DNA of 64,000 bases, from NCBI GenBank assembly GCA_021795715.1, contig JAJYPD010000005.1, positions 1-64,000 on the forward strand. Reading direction: 5' to 3'. Source of the stretch: Pseudomonadota bacterium (GTDB lineage: Bacteria > Pseudomonadota > Gammaproteobacteria > Acidiferrobacterales > Acidiferrobacteraceae). Numbering within the stretch: position 1 is the stretch's first letter; each line of letters starts with the position of its first letter. A model generated the notes under the pieces. The model was not told the origin of the DNA and searched no databases. It saw nothing but the letters and a program-made list of their open reading frames with translations. This document shows, piece by piece, positions 9,495 through 22,452 of the stretch. The translations under genes and the position numbers were made by a program.

Positions 9495-10094
9495 TCAGGC
9501 CAATCCCTCTTCGGCCAGTGTCTTTTTGACGGCCGGGCGGCTTTGCACCCGCTCCATGTACGCGGTGAGTGCCGGCCACGCACCCATGTCGAATTTCAAA
9601 AAACGTGTCCAGTTCAGGACCGTAAACAGATAGGCGTCGGCGACTGAAAACTCGTTGCCCCCGATGAAGGGTCCCTTGATGTGGCTGACCAGGTAGTCGA
9701 AGCGGCGCTTGAGCAGGGCCATTTGCTGTTCGCGGGTGTCCGCCGGCAGGTTGGGCCGGAAAAAAGGCCCGAGCTGCTTGTGGATTTCGGTGGCGATGAA
9801 GCTCAGCCACTCCATCTGCTGGTAGCGGGTGATGGTGCCGGCAGGCGCGACGATGCCGGTCGCCTTCTGGTCGCCCAGGTACTGTACGATGGCGGCGACT
9901 TCGGTCAGGAGCACCCCGTTGTCGAGCACCAGCGCGGGCACATAACCCTTGGGATTGATGGCCATGAAATCCTTCCCGCCTTCCGTCTTGTGCGTGCCGA
10001 GATCGACTTTTTCCCGTTCGCACGGCAGGTCCATTTCATTCATGACGATGTGGGGGGCGAGCGAACAGGCGCCGGGCGCGTAATAGAGCTTCAT
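9495..10094 (-). CDS. gst: Glutathione S-transferase, beta class
   Basis: This 199-residue cytoplasmic enzyme conjugates glutathione to electrophiles or reduces mixed disulfides. The N-terminal thioredoxin-like half begins MKLYYAPGACSLAPHI, with the Cys of bacterial beta-class enzymes, and contains NPKGYVPAL and the glutathione-binding TEVAAIVQYL. The C-terminal helical half contains FSVADAYLF. GAGGAGAC precedes the ATG. It is the first minus-strand gene from the divergent region and is followed after 94 bases by the AIM24-like gene, so it may share their transcript. It faces an efflux operon across a region with a MarR-type operator, a common detoxification pairing. Confidence 0.92.
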   Translation of the reverse strand: MKLYYAPGACSLAPHIVMNEMDLPCEREKVDLGTHKTEGGKDFMAINPKGYVPALVLDNGVLLTEVAAIVQYLGDQKATGIVAPAGTITRYQQMEWLSFIATEIHKQLGPFFRPNLPADTREQQMALLKRRFDYLVSHIKGPFIGGNEFSVADAYLFTVLNWTRFLKFDMGAWPALTAYMERVQSRPAVKKTLAEEGLA

Positions 10095-10139
10095 CCGTGT
10101 CTCCTCTGGTCTGGGCGTGATGGGGAAGTGGTGTTGTGT

Positions 10140-10169
10140 GTTATAGCAAAGCCTGTCCCCTGCGGCCAA
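10140..10169 (-). promoter_or_regulatory. Candidate sigma-70 promoter for gst
   Basis: On the minus strand TTGGCC (10164-10169) and TATAAC (10140-10145, preceded by TGC as in an extended -10) are 18 bases apart. The leader to the gst ATG would be about 40 bases. Confidence 0.5.
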
Positions 10170-10228
10170 GATTACCGCAGATCGGTTTTCCCCTGCGCGC
10201 CGTGTGTGTTTTTTCTTGTAACAACGGC

Positions 10229-10258
10229 TTGCCTCGGCTTCCCCGAAGTGGATATTAT
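10229..10258 (+). promoter_or_regulatory. Candidate sigma-70 promoter for the RND efflux operon
   Basis: TTGCCT (10229-10234) and TATTAT (10253-10258) are 18 bases apart. The -10 box is followed immediately by a palindrome that looks like a repressor site. Confidence 0.5.
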
Positions 10259-10277
10259 TTAGCACGCTAATAATTAG
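10259..10277 (+). promoter_or_regulatory. SlyA/MarR-type operator with overlapping second palindrome
   Basis: TTAGCACGCTAA (10259-10270) differs by one base from the SlyA consensus TTAGCAAGCTAA. It overlaps CTAATAATTAG (10267-10277), a second palindrome. The position, directly after the -10 of the efflux promoter, suits repression relieved by a ligand. No MarR-family gene is in the window. Confidence 0.5.
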
Positions 10278-10368
10278 GCGAATCACCAATCACATCGGAT
10301 GTCCCCGGCGGCCGCAAAGCCGGGTGGTATGCTGCTGTCATCCCGCCACGCGGAGAGGCTCGAGGACC

Positions 10369-11895
10369 ATGACACCTGAGCGATATCGCCATCCCAAGGT
10401 ACGCCCCGTTCTCGCGCTCACGCTTCTCGGGCTGGCGTTGGCCGGTTGTTCGATCGGTCCGCGTTTCCACGCCCCGCGCTCGCCGACCGTGGGGCGCTAC
10501 ACCCTGCGCCGGCATGCCGCGGCCACCGTCCAGGCGCGCGGCCTGGCCGGTCATGCGCAGCACTTCGTGCCCGCCATGGCGGTGAGTGCCCGCTGGTGGA
10601 CCGGTTTTCATTCCCCGGATCTCGATCGCCTGATGGCACGCGGCCTGCGCAACAGCCAGACCCTGAAGGCCGCCGTTGCCCGTCTCGAGCAGGCGCGCGC
10701 CGCGGTGGCCGCCGAAGAGGGCATCTTTTATCCGCAGGTCAATGGCAATCTCGGCGCCAGCCGCCAGGATTCGAGTTTTGGCCCGAAGAGTTCCGGCTCG
10801 AGCTCCGGCAGCATCTATTCGTTGTACACGGGCGGCCTTTCGGTCAGCTACTTTCCCGACGTCTTCGGCGCCAACCGGCTCGTTTACCGCAGCGCCGAGG
10901 CGCAGGCCGCGTACCAGCGCGACCAGATGCTGGCCGCGCAGCTTTCCCTGGTCGGCAACATCGCCACCACGGCCATCCTGGCCGCCTCCGAACGCACCGA
11001 GGTCGCCGCCACCAAAAGCATCATCCGCAGCGAAGTGCGTCTGCTCGCGTTGACGCGCCTGCAATACCGCGCGGGCGCAGTCCCCTATCTTGCCGTCATC
11101 AACCAGGAAAGCCAGCTCGCCACCAGCCGTGCGACCCTGCCGGCGCTCGCGCAGCAGCTGGCCGTGTCACGCTATACGCTGGCGACGCTAATCGGAGAGT
11201 TCCCGTCGGCATGGCGCCCGATGCATCTGCGTCTGCGGGATCTGCACCTGCCCACCCACCTGCCCGTGAGTCTGCCGTCGCAGCTCGTCCGGCAGCGGCC
11301 TGACATTCGCGCCGCCCTGGAACAGTTACGTTATGCCAACGCCGCCATCGGCATCGCCGATGCGCAGTTTTATCCGGTCGTGCAGTTGACCGCGACCTTT
11401 GGCCAGGAAAGCCTGCAGCCCGACAAGTTCTTCTCGCCGGCGAGCAACGTCTGGAGCCTCGCCGGCAGCCTGCTTGCACCGATTTTTCATGGGGGCACAC
11501 TGCGCGCGCAACGCCGCGAGGCGATCGCCCAGTACGCCGGCACGCTCGCCACCTATCGGCAGACCGTTCTCGACGCCTTCCAGCAGGTGGCCAGCAGTCT
11601 GCGCGCGCTCGCCCACGACGCCCAGGCGCTGCGTGACCAGCGCGACGCTTATGAAGCGGCCCGCCAGGCCCTCCATCTGGCGGAGGAGAGCTACCGCGCC
11701 GGCGCCATCGATTCCCTGCAGCTTCTTACCAACGAAGCCCTGTACAGTCAGGCGCGTATCGCCTACGTCCGTGCCAAGGCACAGCGTTACCTGGATACGG
11801 TGGGCCTTTATACGGCCCTTGGCGGGGGCCTTGGACCGGCGCAATCCGCCCATTCGCAAGAGACGAACGCGTCGCAAAGGAAAACGCAACGATGA
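10369..11895 (+). CDS. RND efflux outer-membrane lipoprotein (NodT/OprM family)
   Basis: This 508-residue protein forms the outer-membrane exit duct of a tripartite pump. It starts MTPERYRH with a signal peptide ending in the lipobox LAGC near residue 26. The family hallmarks follow: SARWWTGFHSPDLDRLM, two repeats of alpha-helical barrel sequence, and QRPDIRAALEQL in the middle. Length is typical. The start at 10369 follows GAGGCTCGAGG; the longer frame has a poor N terminus. ATGA couples it to the adaptor gene, and the pump subunit follows. Confidence 0.92.
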   Translation: MTPERYRHPKVRPVLALTLLGLALAGCSIGPRFHAPRSPTVGRYTLRRHAAATVQARGLAGHAQHFVPAMAVSARWWTGFHSPDLDRLMARGLRNSQTLKAAVARLEQARAAVAAEEGIFYPQVNGNLGASRQDSSFGPKSSGSSSGSIYSLYTGGLSVSYFPDVFGANRLVYRSAEAQAAYQRDQMLAAQLSLVGNIATTAILAASERTEVAATKSIIRSEVRLLALTRLQYRAGAVPYLAVINQESQLATSRATLPALAQQLAVSRYTLATLIGEFPSAWRPMHLRLRDLHLPTHLPVSLPSQLVRQRPDIRAALEQLRYANAAIGIADAQFYPVVQLTATFGQESLQPDKFFSPASNVWSLAGSLLAPIFHGGTLRAQRREAIAQYAGTLATYRQTVLDAFQQVASSLRALAHDAQALRDQRDAYEAARQALHLAEESYRAGAIDSLQLLTNEALYSQARIAYVRAKAQRYLDTVGLYTALGGGLGPAQSAHSQETNASQRKTQR

Positions 11896-12983
11896 AAAAG
11901 CGCATGTTCACGGTGGTGTTTTCGCTCCTCGTCCTGTTCGGGCTCGTGTTTGGCTGGAAGGCGTTTGTGAGCTACAAGACCCGCGCTTTCATGGCCAGCC
12001 GCGGCATACCGGTCATCACCGTATCGACGGCCCAAGTCGAACCGGCGCACTGGCACCGGCAGATCCATAGCGTGGCCACGCTGCTTGCGACCCAGGGGGT
12101 CACGCTGGCAGCGCAGCTGCCGGGTGCGGTAACGGCCATCGACTTCCACTCCGGGGAAGCCGTGCGCGCGGGCAGCCCGCTCGTGCAGGTCGATGACCGG
12201 CCGCAACTGGCGCAGCTCGCCTACGATATTGCGCAGATGCGCCTGGCATGGTCGAACCTGCGCCGCACGCGCATCCTGTACAAGGGCCGTGCCGCAAGCC
12301 GCGCCCAGCTCGACACGGTGGCAGCCACCTACGACAGCGCCAAGGCGCGCGTGGCGGGCGATCGCGCCACCATCAACCAGCTGGCCTTGCGGGCGCCGTT
12401 TACCGGTGTGCTCGGCATCCGCCAGGTCAATCTCGGACAATATCTGGCGCCGGGCACGCCCATCGTAGACCTCCAGTCCTACGAAAATCTCTACGCCAAC
12501 TTCGATGTGCCACAGCAGGATCTGGCCCACATCCATCTGCACGAGCGAGTCGAACTCACCGTCGACAGCTACCCAAACCGCGTCTTCAGCGGACAGATCC
12601 ACGCCGTCGACGCCACAGTCAACCCGCAGACGCGCAACCTGCTTGTGCAGGCCGAGATCCCCAATCAGGACGGGGCCCTGCGCCCGGGCATGTTTGGCGA
12701 CGCGCGCGTCATCAGCAAGACCACCACCACGGTGCTCACGGTTCCGGCGGTGGCGCTTACCTACAACACCTATGGCGACACCGTCTATGTGGTACGCCAT
12801 GTCACCAAGAACGGCAAGAGCCTGCTTGTCGCCAAGCAGGTTCTGGTGCGCACCGGCGAGCAGCGCGGCAGCCGTATCGCCATCAGATCCGGCCTCAAGG
12901 CGGGCTGGACGGTGGTTACGGCCGGACAGGTCAAGCTGCACAATGGCATGCCGGTCGCTGTCAACGACAGCGTCCAGCCTTAA
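11892..12983 (+). CDS. RND efflux periplasmic adaptor (membrane fusion protein)
   Basis: This 363-residue protein links the inner-membrane pump to the outer-membrane duct. A single N-terminal membrane anchor spans about residues 5-22. It is followed by the first half of a lipoyl domain (AAQLPGAVTAIDFHSGEAV), a short coiled-coil hairpin, the second lipoyl half (LRAPFTGVLGIRQVNLGQ), a beta-barrel domain and a membrane-proximal domain ending at the C terminus. There is no lipobox, so it is held by the N-terminal helix. It starts inside the stop of the upstream gene and ends nine bases before the pump gene. Confidence 0.93.
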   Translation: MKKRMFTVVFSLLVLFGLVFGWKAFVSYKTRAFMASRGIPVITVSTAQVEPAHWHRQIHSVATLLATQGVTLAAQLPGAVTAIDFHSGEAVRAGSPLVQVDDRPQLAQLAYDIAQMRLAWSNLRRTRILYKGRAASRAQLDTVAATYDSAKARVAGDRATINQLALRAPFTGVLGIRQVNLGQYLAPGTPIVDLQSYENLYANFDVPQQDLAHIHLHERVELTVDSYPNRVFSGQIHAVDATVNPQTRNLLVQAEIPNQDGALRPGMFGDARVISKTTTTVLTVPAVALTYNTYGDTVYVVRHVTKNGKSLLVAKQVLVRTGEQRGSRIAIRSGLKAGWTVVTAGQVKLHNGMPVAVNDSVQP

Positions 12984-12992
12984 GGCGCCGCC

Positions 12993-15900
12993 ATGAACTT
13001 CACAGACTTCTTCATTCGCCGGCCGGTTCTCGCCACCGCCCTCAGTCTCGTCATCTTCCTGCTGGGGCTGCGTTCCTATCTCGGCATGACGGTACGCCAG
13101 TACCCGAAGATGACGAACACCACCATCACCGTGACGACGGTGTACCCGGGTGCGAGCCCAAGTACCGTCCAGGGCTTCCTCACGACACCGCTTGAGCGGG
13201 TGATCGCGACGGCGCCGGGCATTTCGTACCTGACTTCGACCAGCGCCGAGGGCGCCTCGACGATCACGGTGTACATGGCCCTCAATTACAGCCCCGACGC
13301 CGCGGTCGCCAATATCCAGTCGAAGATCCAGCAGGTCGTGAACAAGCTGCCCACGGGCAGCGAATTGCCGGTCATCAACGTCACCGTCGGCGACTCGACC
13401 GACCTCATGTACATCGCCTTCTACAGTCACCACATGTCGCAGCAGCAGATCACCGATTATCTGCTGCGCGTCGTCCAGCCGACTTTGGTGGCGGTCAACG
13501 GCGTAAGCCAGGCGCAGATCGTGCCCGCCGGCACCGGCTCGGGCAACACCTTTGCCATGCGCGTCTGGCTCAATCCCCGCAAGATGGCGGCGCTGCACGT
13601 CGACGCTTCGCAGGTGGCCGCGGCGCTTGCCGGCAACAACTACATCTCCGCGGTGGGCCGTACCCGTAGCCGTAACATCGCCGAGGTCATCAGTGCCACG
13701 ACCAGTCTGACCACCCCGCAGGAATTCCGCAACCTGATTGTTGCCCAGGTGGGTGACACGCCGATCCGCCTAAAGCAGATCGGACACGTAACGCTCGGCG
13801 CCGAAACCTACACGCAGGAGGCGTTCTTCGACGGTACCACGGCTGCTTACATCGGCATCCAGCCCACGCCCACGGCCAATTCGCTGGACGTCGCCCGCGG
13901 TGTGCGCCACGCGCTCGCGGGCCTTCAGCGCCAGTTTCCGCCGGCCCTGCATGCGGCCATCCCGTACGACGCAAGCAGCTACATCACCGCCGCGTTGCAC
14001 GAAATCGTCACCACCATCGCCATCACCCTCGTGGTGGTGATTCTCGTCATCCTTTTGTTCCTCGGTTCGCTGCGGGCCGCCATCATCCCCGGCGTTGCCA
14101 TTCCGCTGTCGATCGTCGGCGCGGGGCTTTTGATGATGATCATGCATTTCACGATCAATCTGCTCACGCTGCTTGCCATCGTGCTCGCCATCGGACTGGT
14201 GGTCGACGACGCCATCGTCGTGGTGGAAAACATCCATCGCCACATCGAGGAGGGGCGCACGCCCGTGGATGCCGCGATCCTGTCGGGGCGCGAGCTGCTC
14301 TCGCCGATCGTCGTCATGTCGACCACGCTGGTGGCGGTGTTCGCACCGATCGGCTTTATGGGTGGCCTGACCGGCAGCCTGTTTTCGGAGTTCGCCTTTA
14401 CGCTGGTGGCTGCGGTGCTCGTATCGATGGTGGTCGCGCTGACACTCTCACCGATGCTGAGTGCGCGGGTATTGCGGCACAGCACACCCCACGGCTTTGG
14501 GCATTTCGTCGACGAACGCTTCGATCGCCTGCGTCTTCACTATGACCGTCTTCTGCACGGCAGTCTCGACTACCTGCCGGTGACGCTCGTCTTTGCCGCC
14601 GCCATGCTGGTCAGCACCTATTTCCTGTTCACGACGACGCGCCAGGAGCTGGCGCCCCAGGAGGACCAGGGGGTTTTGTTCGTCGCCGGCACCGCGCCGC
14701 CCACCGCCACACCCCATTACCTGCGCACCTACGGGATGCAGATCATCCACGATTTCGAGCGGACCAAAGGCTACGACAAGAGCTTCATGATCAGCGGTTT
14801 CTCACCGACCGGCGCTGGCGACAACGCGCTCATGGCGGGTATGCATCTCGTCTCGTGGAGCAAGCGGTCGATGAGCACGATGCAGCTGCAGCCCATCGTC
14901 CAAAATGAGATGAATCACATCGCGGGATTACAGCTTGCGGTCTTCCAGCGGCCGCCGCTGCCGGGTTCTGCGGGGGGTCCGCCGGTGCAGTTCGTGATCC
15001 AGGCGAGCGCCGGCTACCGGAAGATCGACCGGGTGGCCAATCAGCTGATCGGCATCGCCGAGCGCAGCGGCCTCTTTGCGTACGTTGCCAAGGACCTTCG
15101 CTACGACAATCCGCAGGTCGTCGTGAAAATCCATCGCAATATCGCATCCGATCTCGGATTCACCATGCAGCAGGTGGCGGCCAACCTGCAGCCTTTGTTG
15201 AGCGGCAATTACATCAACCGCTTCGACCTCGCAGGCCGCAGCTACGAGGTGATTCCGCAGGTGGCACAGAAATACCGCGCCAATCCCGGGCTTTTGAAAG
15301 ACTTCTACCTGCGCACGCCGACCGGACACATGGTGGCGTTGTCGACGCTCGCCTCGATTCACCGCCAGATCGAGCCCGAGTTCCTGCCGCAGTTCCAGCA
15401 GATGAATTCCGCGACCATTCAGGCGGTGCCGATGCCGGGCGTGACCATGGGACAGGCCTTGTCATACCTGCGTCTGCAGGCGCATCGCATTTTCCCGCAG
15501 GGCTTTAGCATCAACTACGCGAGCGAATCTCGCCAGTTCATGCACAACCGGAGCGGGCTGCTGGTGACGTTCTTCCTGGCCATCCTGCTGATCTTTTTGC
15601 TGCTCGCGGCACAGTTCGAGAGTTTCCGGGATCCGCTGATCGTGCTCGTCACCGTGCCGATGTCCATAAGTGGTGCCCTGATCTTCCTGAGCCTTGGTTT
15701 TGGCACCATCAACATTTATACCGAGGTGGGTTTGATCACCCTCATCGGTCTGATCACCAAGCAGGGCATCCTGATCGTGCAGTTTGCCAATGAGGCGCAG
15801 CGCCACGGCGGTCTCAGCAAGCGCGAGGCCGTGGAACGCGCGTCATCCATCCGCCTGCGGCCGATTCTCATGACCACTGGCGCCATGGTGATCGGCGTGC

Positions 15901-16073
15901 TGCCGCTGTTGCTTGCCACCGGCCCGGGAGCGGCTGCGCGCTTTGCCATGGGGCTTGTGATCTTCGCCGGCCTGAGCCTCGGTTCCCTGTTTTCCTTGTT
16001 TGTGGTTCCGGCTATGTACATGGTGCTCGGCAAAGATCACAGCCGCGACCCCGCCGCCGGGGGGCGCGCCTAG
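12993..16073 (+). CDS. RND multidrug efflux pump, HAE1 family
   Basis: This 1026-residue inner-membrane proton antiporter has the twofold RND architecture: an N-terminal helix (FFIRRPVLATALSLVIF), a large periplasmic loop, a helix bundle with the proton-relay motif GLVVDDAIVVVENIHRH, then a second loop and bundle ending in FVVPAMYMVLGK. Length and the DD pair match AcrB/MexB-type hydrophobe and amphiphile exporters rather than metal pumps. It is the last gene of the operon and probably trimeric. Substrates cannot be predicted, though the SlyA-like operator suggests aromatic or antibiotic compounds. Confidence 0.94.
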   Translation: MNFTDFFIRRPVLATALSLVIFLLGLRSYLGMTVRQYPKMTNTTITVTTVYPGASPSTVQGFLTTPLERVIATAPGISYLTSTSAEGASTITVYMALNYSPDAAVANIQSKIQQVVNKLPTGSELPVINVTVGDSTDLMYIAFYSHHMSQQQITDYLLRVVQPTLVAVNGVSQAQIVPAGTGSGNTFAMRVWLNPRKMAALHVDASQVAAALAGNNYISAVGRTRSRNIAEVISATTSLTTPQEFRNLIVAQVGDTPIRLKQIGHVTLGAETYTQEAFFDGTTAAYIGIQPTPTANSLDVARGVRHALAGLQRQFPPALHAAIPYDASSYITAALHEIVTTIAITLVVVILVILLFLGSLRAAIIPGVAIPLSIVGAGLLMMIMHFTINLLTLLAIVLAIGLVVDDAIVVVENIHRHIEEGRTPVDAAILSGRELLSPIVVMSTTLVAVFAPIGFMGGLTGSLFSEFAFTLVAAVLVSMVVALTLSPMLSARVLRHSTPHGFGHFVDERFDRLRLHYDRLLHGSLDYLPVTLVFAAAMLVSTYFLFTTTRQELAPQEDQGVLFVAGTAPPTATPHYLRTYGMQIIHDFERTKGYDKSFMISGFSPTGAGDNALMAGMHLVSWSKRSMSTMQLQPIVQNEMNHIAGLQLAVFQRPPLPGSAGGPPVQFVIQASAGYRKIDRVANQLIGIAERSGLFAYVAKDLRYDNPQVVVKIHRNIASDLGFTMQQVAANLQPLLSGNYINRFDLAGRSYEVIPQVAQKYRANPGLLKDFYLRTPTGHMVALSTLASIHRQIEPEFLPQFQQMNSATIQAVPMPGVTMGQALSYLRLQAHRIFPQGFSINYASESRQFMHNRSGLLVTFFLAILLIFLLLAAQFESFRDPLIVLVTVPMSISGALIFLSLGFGTINIYTEVGLITLIGLITKQGILIVQFANEAQRHGGLSKREAVERASSIRLRPILMTTGAMVIGVLPLLLATGPGAAARFAMGLVIFAGLSLGSLFSLFVVPAMYMVLGKDHSRDPAAGGRA

Positions 16074-16114
16074 CGGCGGCCGTACGGCGGATTCACCGGC
16101 CCCAGGCAAGGCGA

Positions 16115-16142
16115 CCGCGTCCGTGTGTCACCACGGACGCGG
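16115..16142. terminator. Hairpin between convergent genes
   Basis: The stem CCGCGTCCGTG/CACGGACGCGG has 11 perfect base pairs and a six-base loop. It lies between the pump stop (16073) and the stop of the minus-strand gene at 16151. No T run follows on either strand, so termination is only likely. Confidence 0.5.
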
Positions 16143-16150
16143 GCCCGCGG

Positions 16151-16498
16151 TCAAAGGCCGAGGGCGTTATCGGTTTTCTTGTTGGGCCGGCCGGTCTCCG
16201 GCAGCCCATGCGCCTTCTGAAACTTTTTCAAGGCCGCCATGGTCTTGGCGCCCAGCTTGCCATCGACGACCAGTCCGGCCTTGTCCTTCTGGTTTAGTGC
16301 CGACTGAATCTCACGAATGGTGGCGCCGCCGGCGGCTTCGTGCTGTGGCGCCGCTTGGGCCGGAGCCGCGCCTGTCTCCGATCCTGTGCCGTTCATCATG
16401 CCATTGCCGTTGGCGGCGAAGGCGGCCAGGGGAAACGCACAGAAAATGACAGCCCAAAAGGTCTTCCGGGACCTGTTCGGATTTCGTAACATGGACAT
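16151..16498 (-). CDS. Secreted peptidoglycan-binding domain protein
   Basis: This 115-residue protein has a signal peptide (about residues 1-29, FCAFPLAAFAANG), a low-complexity linker rich in Gly, Ala and Gln, and one C-terminal PG_binding_1 domain. The domain runs IREIQSALNQKDKAGL, VDGKLGAKTMAALKKFQKAHGL. It has no catalytic domain, so it probably only binds cell-wall peptides. The start at 16498 follows CAGGAGA; another Met lies two codons in. It is divergent from the cytochrome b561 gene with about 180 bases between them. Confidence 0.85.
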   Translation of the reverse strand: MSMLRNPNRSRKTFWAVIFCAFPLAAFAANGNGMMNGTGSETGAAPAQAAPQHEAAGGATIREIQSALNQKDKAGLVVDGKLGAKTMAALKKFQKAHGLPETGRPNKKTDNALGL

Positions 16499-16680
16499 GG
16501 CAGTCTCCTGAATCGGTACGGCCCCCTGAAAATCCAAGCCAAGGCGGCTCGGGGGGTATGCCCCTTGGATCCCCCTGCATCCTACGGATTCCGGCTGGGC
16601 GTGCCATCCGCAAAACGGTACACCCCGGGCCACCAAAGGCGGGTTGCCAAACGCCGCCGTCACACAGGAATCGAAAACAG

Positions 16681-17280
16681 ATGAGTCAGTCTCGCAACAC
16701 ACCCGCCATCCGGCGGCCCTATTGGACGGGGGCGACGAAATTTCTGCACGGTGGTATGGCGGTCACGGTGACCCTACAACTGCTCTTGAGCCTCGTCATG
16801 CAGGTTCCGCACCCGCACCGCGCGCCTGCCCCGTCCGGCTTGCTGTTTTTCCAGCTGCACGAGTGGGTCGGTCTGGCCACTGTGGCGGTCATTGTCGCCC
16901 ATTGGGGTTACAGTGCTTTCTTTTCAGGTGACGCCGATTTTGCGCATCTGTTTCCGTGGTCGCGGACCGGCCGCGCGGCGATTTGGCGCGATATCCGCAC
17001 GCTGCTCGCCTGGCGCCTGCCGGAAGACACCGCAGCCGGCCTTTCCGGTTTCACCCACGGGCTCGGCCTCCTGGCCGTAACGGGCATGGCGGTAACGGGC
17101 CTCGTACTTTTTTTCACCTTCGGACACGGCACCGCCACGGCTCGCCACGCGGCCTTTTTGCACAGTTTTGTCGCCAACTTCGCATGGGCCTATTGGTATG
17201 GTCACGTGGGCATGGCCCTCATCCATGCGTGGCAGCGTGACGGGATCATGACCGGCATCTTTGGCCGTACGCTGCGCTAG
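16681..17280 (+). CDS. Cytochrome b561-type membrane haem protein
   Basis: This 199-residue inner-membrane protein has four hydrophobic helices carrying candidate haem-ligand His residues: TKFLHGGMAV, LHEWVGLATVAVIVAHWGY, FTHGLGLLAV and FLHSFVANFAW with GHVGMALIHAW. The pattern fits the cytochrome b561 and hydrogenase-type cytochrome b superfamily, which moves electrons between quinone and periplasmic partners. The start at 16681 has only a weak AGGAATC upstream. No partner redox subunit is adjacent; the small cytochrome c at 3719 is a possible but unsupported partner. Confidence 0.85.
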   Translation: MSQSRNTPAIRRPYWTGATKFLHGGMAVTVTLQLLLSLVMQVPHPHRAPAPSGLLFFQLHEWVGLATVAVIVAHWGYSAFFSGDADFAHLFPWSRTGRAAIWRDIRTLLAWRLPEDTAAGLSGFTHGLGLLAVTGMAVTGLVLFFTFGHGTATARHAAFLHSFVANFAWAYWYGHVGMALIHAWQRDGIMTGIFGRTLR

Positions 17281-17353
17281 ATCTGCGCGGGGCCGCCAAG
17301 GCCCCCCCTGATCTTCTCGGCCCCGCCGCACGGCCGACGCGGGCGCTTTCCAT

Positions 17354-17383
17354 AAAAAAAGCAGACCCGATGGTCTGCTTTTT
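17354..17383. terminator. Bidirectional terminator between cytochrome b561 and nrdB
   Basis: AAAAAGCAGACC-CGAT-GGTCTGCTTTTT is a perfect hairpin with A and T runs on its two sides, so it can stop transcription from both directions. Confidence 0.9.
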
Positions 17384-17413
17384 CCAAGGCGGATGCGCGC
17401 GCACGGCGGCGGG

Positions 17414-18505
17414 TTAATCCCAGGACAGGGCGCCGCCGGTCTGGTATTCCGTGACCCGCGTCTCGAAGAAGTTCTTTTCCTTCTTCAGGTCCAGCACTTC
17501 GCTCATCCACGGGAAGGGGTTGGCCGTGCCGGGATACTGTGCGGGCAGACCGATCTGCTGGCAGCGCCGGTTGGCGATGAACTGCAGATATTCGTCAAAC
17601 ATCGCCGCATTGAGGCCGAGAACGCCCCGCGGCATGGTGTCGGCCGCGTAGCGGCATTCCAGTGCCACCGCCTGCCGGATCAGGTCCGCCACTTCCCCCT
17701 GGAACGCTTCTGTCCAGAGCCGCGGGTTTTCGGCCTTGATCTGGTTGATGAGGTCGATGCCGAAATTGAGGTGCATGGATTCATCGCGCAGGATGTACTG
17801 AAACTGTTCGCTTGCGCCGGCCATCTTGTTCCGCCGTCCAAACGACAGCATCTGCACAAACCCCACGTAGAAGAAAATCCCCTCCATGAGCACGTAGTAG
17901 CCGATCAGATTGCGCAGGAAGCGCCGGTCATTCTCCTCGGTACCCGTCGTGAACGCCGGGTCCATGAGCTCGCGGGTGAACTGCAACTCAAAGACATCCT
18001 TGTCGGCGATGCAGGGCACCTCGCGGTACATGTTGAAGATCTCGCCCTGATCCAGGCCGAGACTTTCGACGATGTGCTGGTAGGCGTGCGTATGCAGCGC
18101 CTCCTCGAAGGCCTGACGGAGCAGGTACTGGCGGCACTCGGGGTTGGTGATGTGCCGGTAAATCGCCAGCACCAGATTGTTCGCCACGAGGGAGTCGGCG
18201 GTCACAAAGAACCCGAGGTTGCGCTTGATGATCATGCGTTCATCGGGCGTCAGGCCATTGGGGTCTTTCCATGTGGCGATGTCCCGGGACATGTTGATTT
18301 CCTGCGGCATCCAGTGATTCGCGCAGGCGTCCAGGTATTTCTGCCACGCCCACTGGTACTTGAAAGGCACCAGCTGATTCACGTCGGCCTGGCAGTTGAG
18401 GATGCGCTTGTCGTCGACCTGCACCCGTCCCGAACCGATCTTCAGATCTTCAAGGCCGGTCAGGCCGGCTGCCGGGGTGCGGCCGCGACTGTCTGTCCCG
18501 AGCAT
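17414..18505 (-). CDS. nrdB: Class Ia ribonucleotide reductase, small (radical-generating) subunit
   Basis: NrdB houses the diferric-tyrosyl cofactor that generates the radical for NrdA. The 363 residues contain the metal ligands with class Ia spacing: Asp104, Glu135 and His138 (in [13 protein letters not shown]), Glu in [10 protein letters not shown], and Glu/His in [10 protein letters not shown]. The radical Tyr is conserved at position 142, four residues after His138, so this is a tyrosyl-radical enzyme. The C-terminal tail, needed to dock on NrdA, ends ALSWD. The gene lies 12 bases after nrdA on the same strand and ends before a bidirectional terminator. Confidence 0.95.
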   Translation of the reverse strand: MLGTDSRGRTPAAGLTGLEDLKIGSGRVQVDDKRILNCQADVNQLVPFKYQWAWQKYLDACANHWMPQEINMSRDIATWKDPNGLTPDERMIIKRNLGFFVTADSLVANNLVLAIYRHITNPECRQYLLRQAFEEALHTHAYQHIVESLGLDQGEIFNMYREVPCIADKDVFELQFTRELMDPAFTTGTEENDRRFLRNLIGYYVLMEGIFFYVGFVQMLSFGRRNKMAGASEQFQYILRDESMHLNFGIDLINQIKAENPRLWTEAFQGEVADLIRQAVALECRYAADTMPRGVLGLNAAMFDEYLQFIANRRCQQIGLPAQYPGTANPFPWMSEVLDLKKEKNFFETRVTEYQTGGALSWD

Positions 18506-18517
18506 CTTTCCTCCCGC

Positions 18518-22231
<3,714 letters not shown>

Positions 22232-22307
22232 CGTCGCATTCTCCTTAAGTGAGGGCCGGCGCGTATCCCAGGCGGGACCTGCGGGATCCTCGATTCAGTC
22301 TCATTCC

Positions 22308-22336
22308 AGTGTATCGGGGCTTGGGGATCGAGGCAA
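22308..22336 (-). promoter_or_regulatory. Candidate sigma-70 promoter for nrdAB
   Basis: On the minus strand TTGCCT (22331-22336) and TACACT (22308-22313) are 17 bases apart. The leader to the nrdA ATG is about 70 bases. Confidence 0.5.
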
Positions 22337-22343
22337 GACGCAA

Positions 22344-22359
22344 ACCCAATATATAGTAT
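22344..22359 (-). promoter_or_regulatory. NrdR-box-like site upstream of nrdAB
   Basis: ACCCAATATATAGTAT matches 14 of 16 positions of the NrdR box (acaCwAtATaTwGtgt). A weaker relative lies 20 bases away (22364-22379), two helical turns rather than the usual three. The site abuts the -35 box of the nrdA promoter, suited to repression by NrdR when dATP is high. The nrdR gene is not in the window. Confidence 0.55.
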
Positions 22360-22428
22360 TTTAGGACTATTTAATGCACTACTAATGGGCACGCCGCCCA
22401 AATCCGGGGCGAACGGCGCCGCCCTTGC

Positions 22429-22449
22429 AAAAATCGCCGGACCGGCAAT
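22429..22449 (-). terminator. Terminator of the polyamine operon
   Basis: On the minus strand ATTGCCG-GTC-CGGCGAT is followed by TTTT directly after the speE stop. Confidence 0.7.
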
Positions 22450-22452
22450 ACG

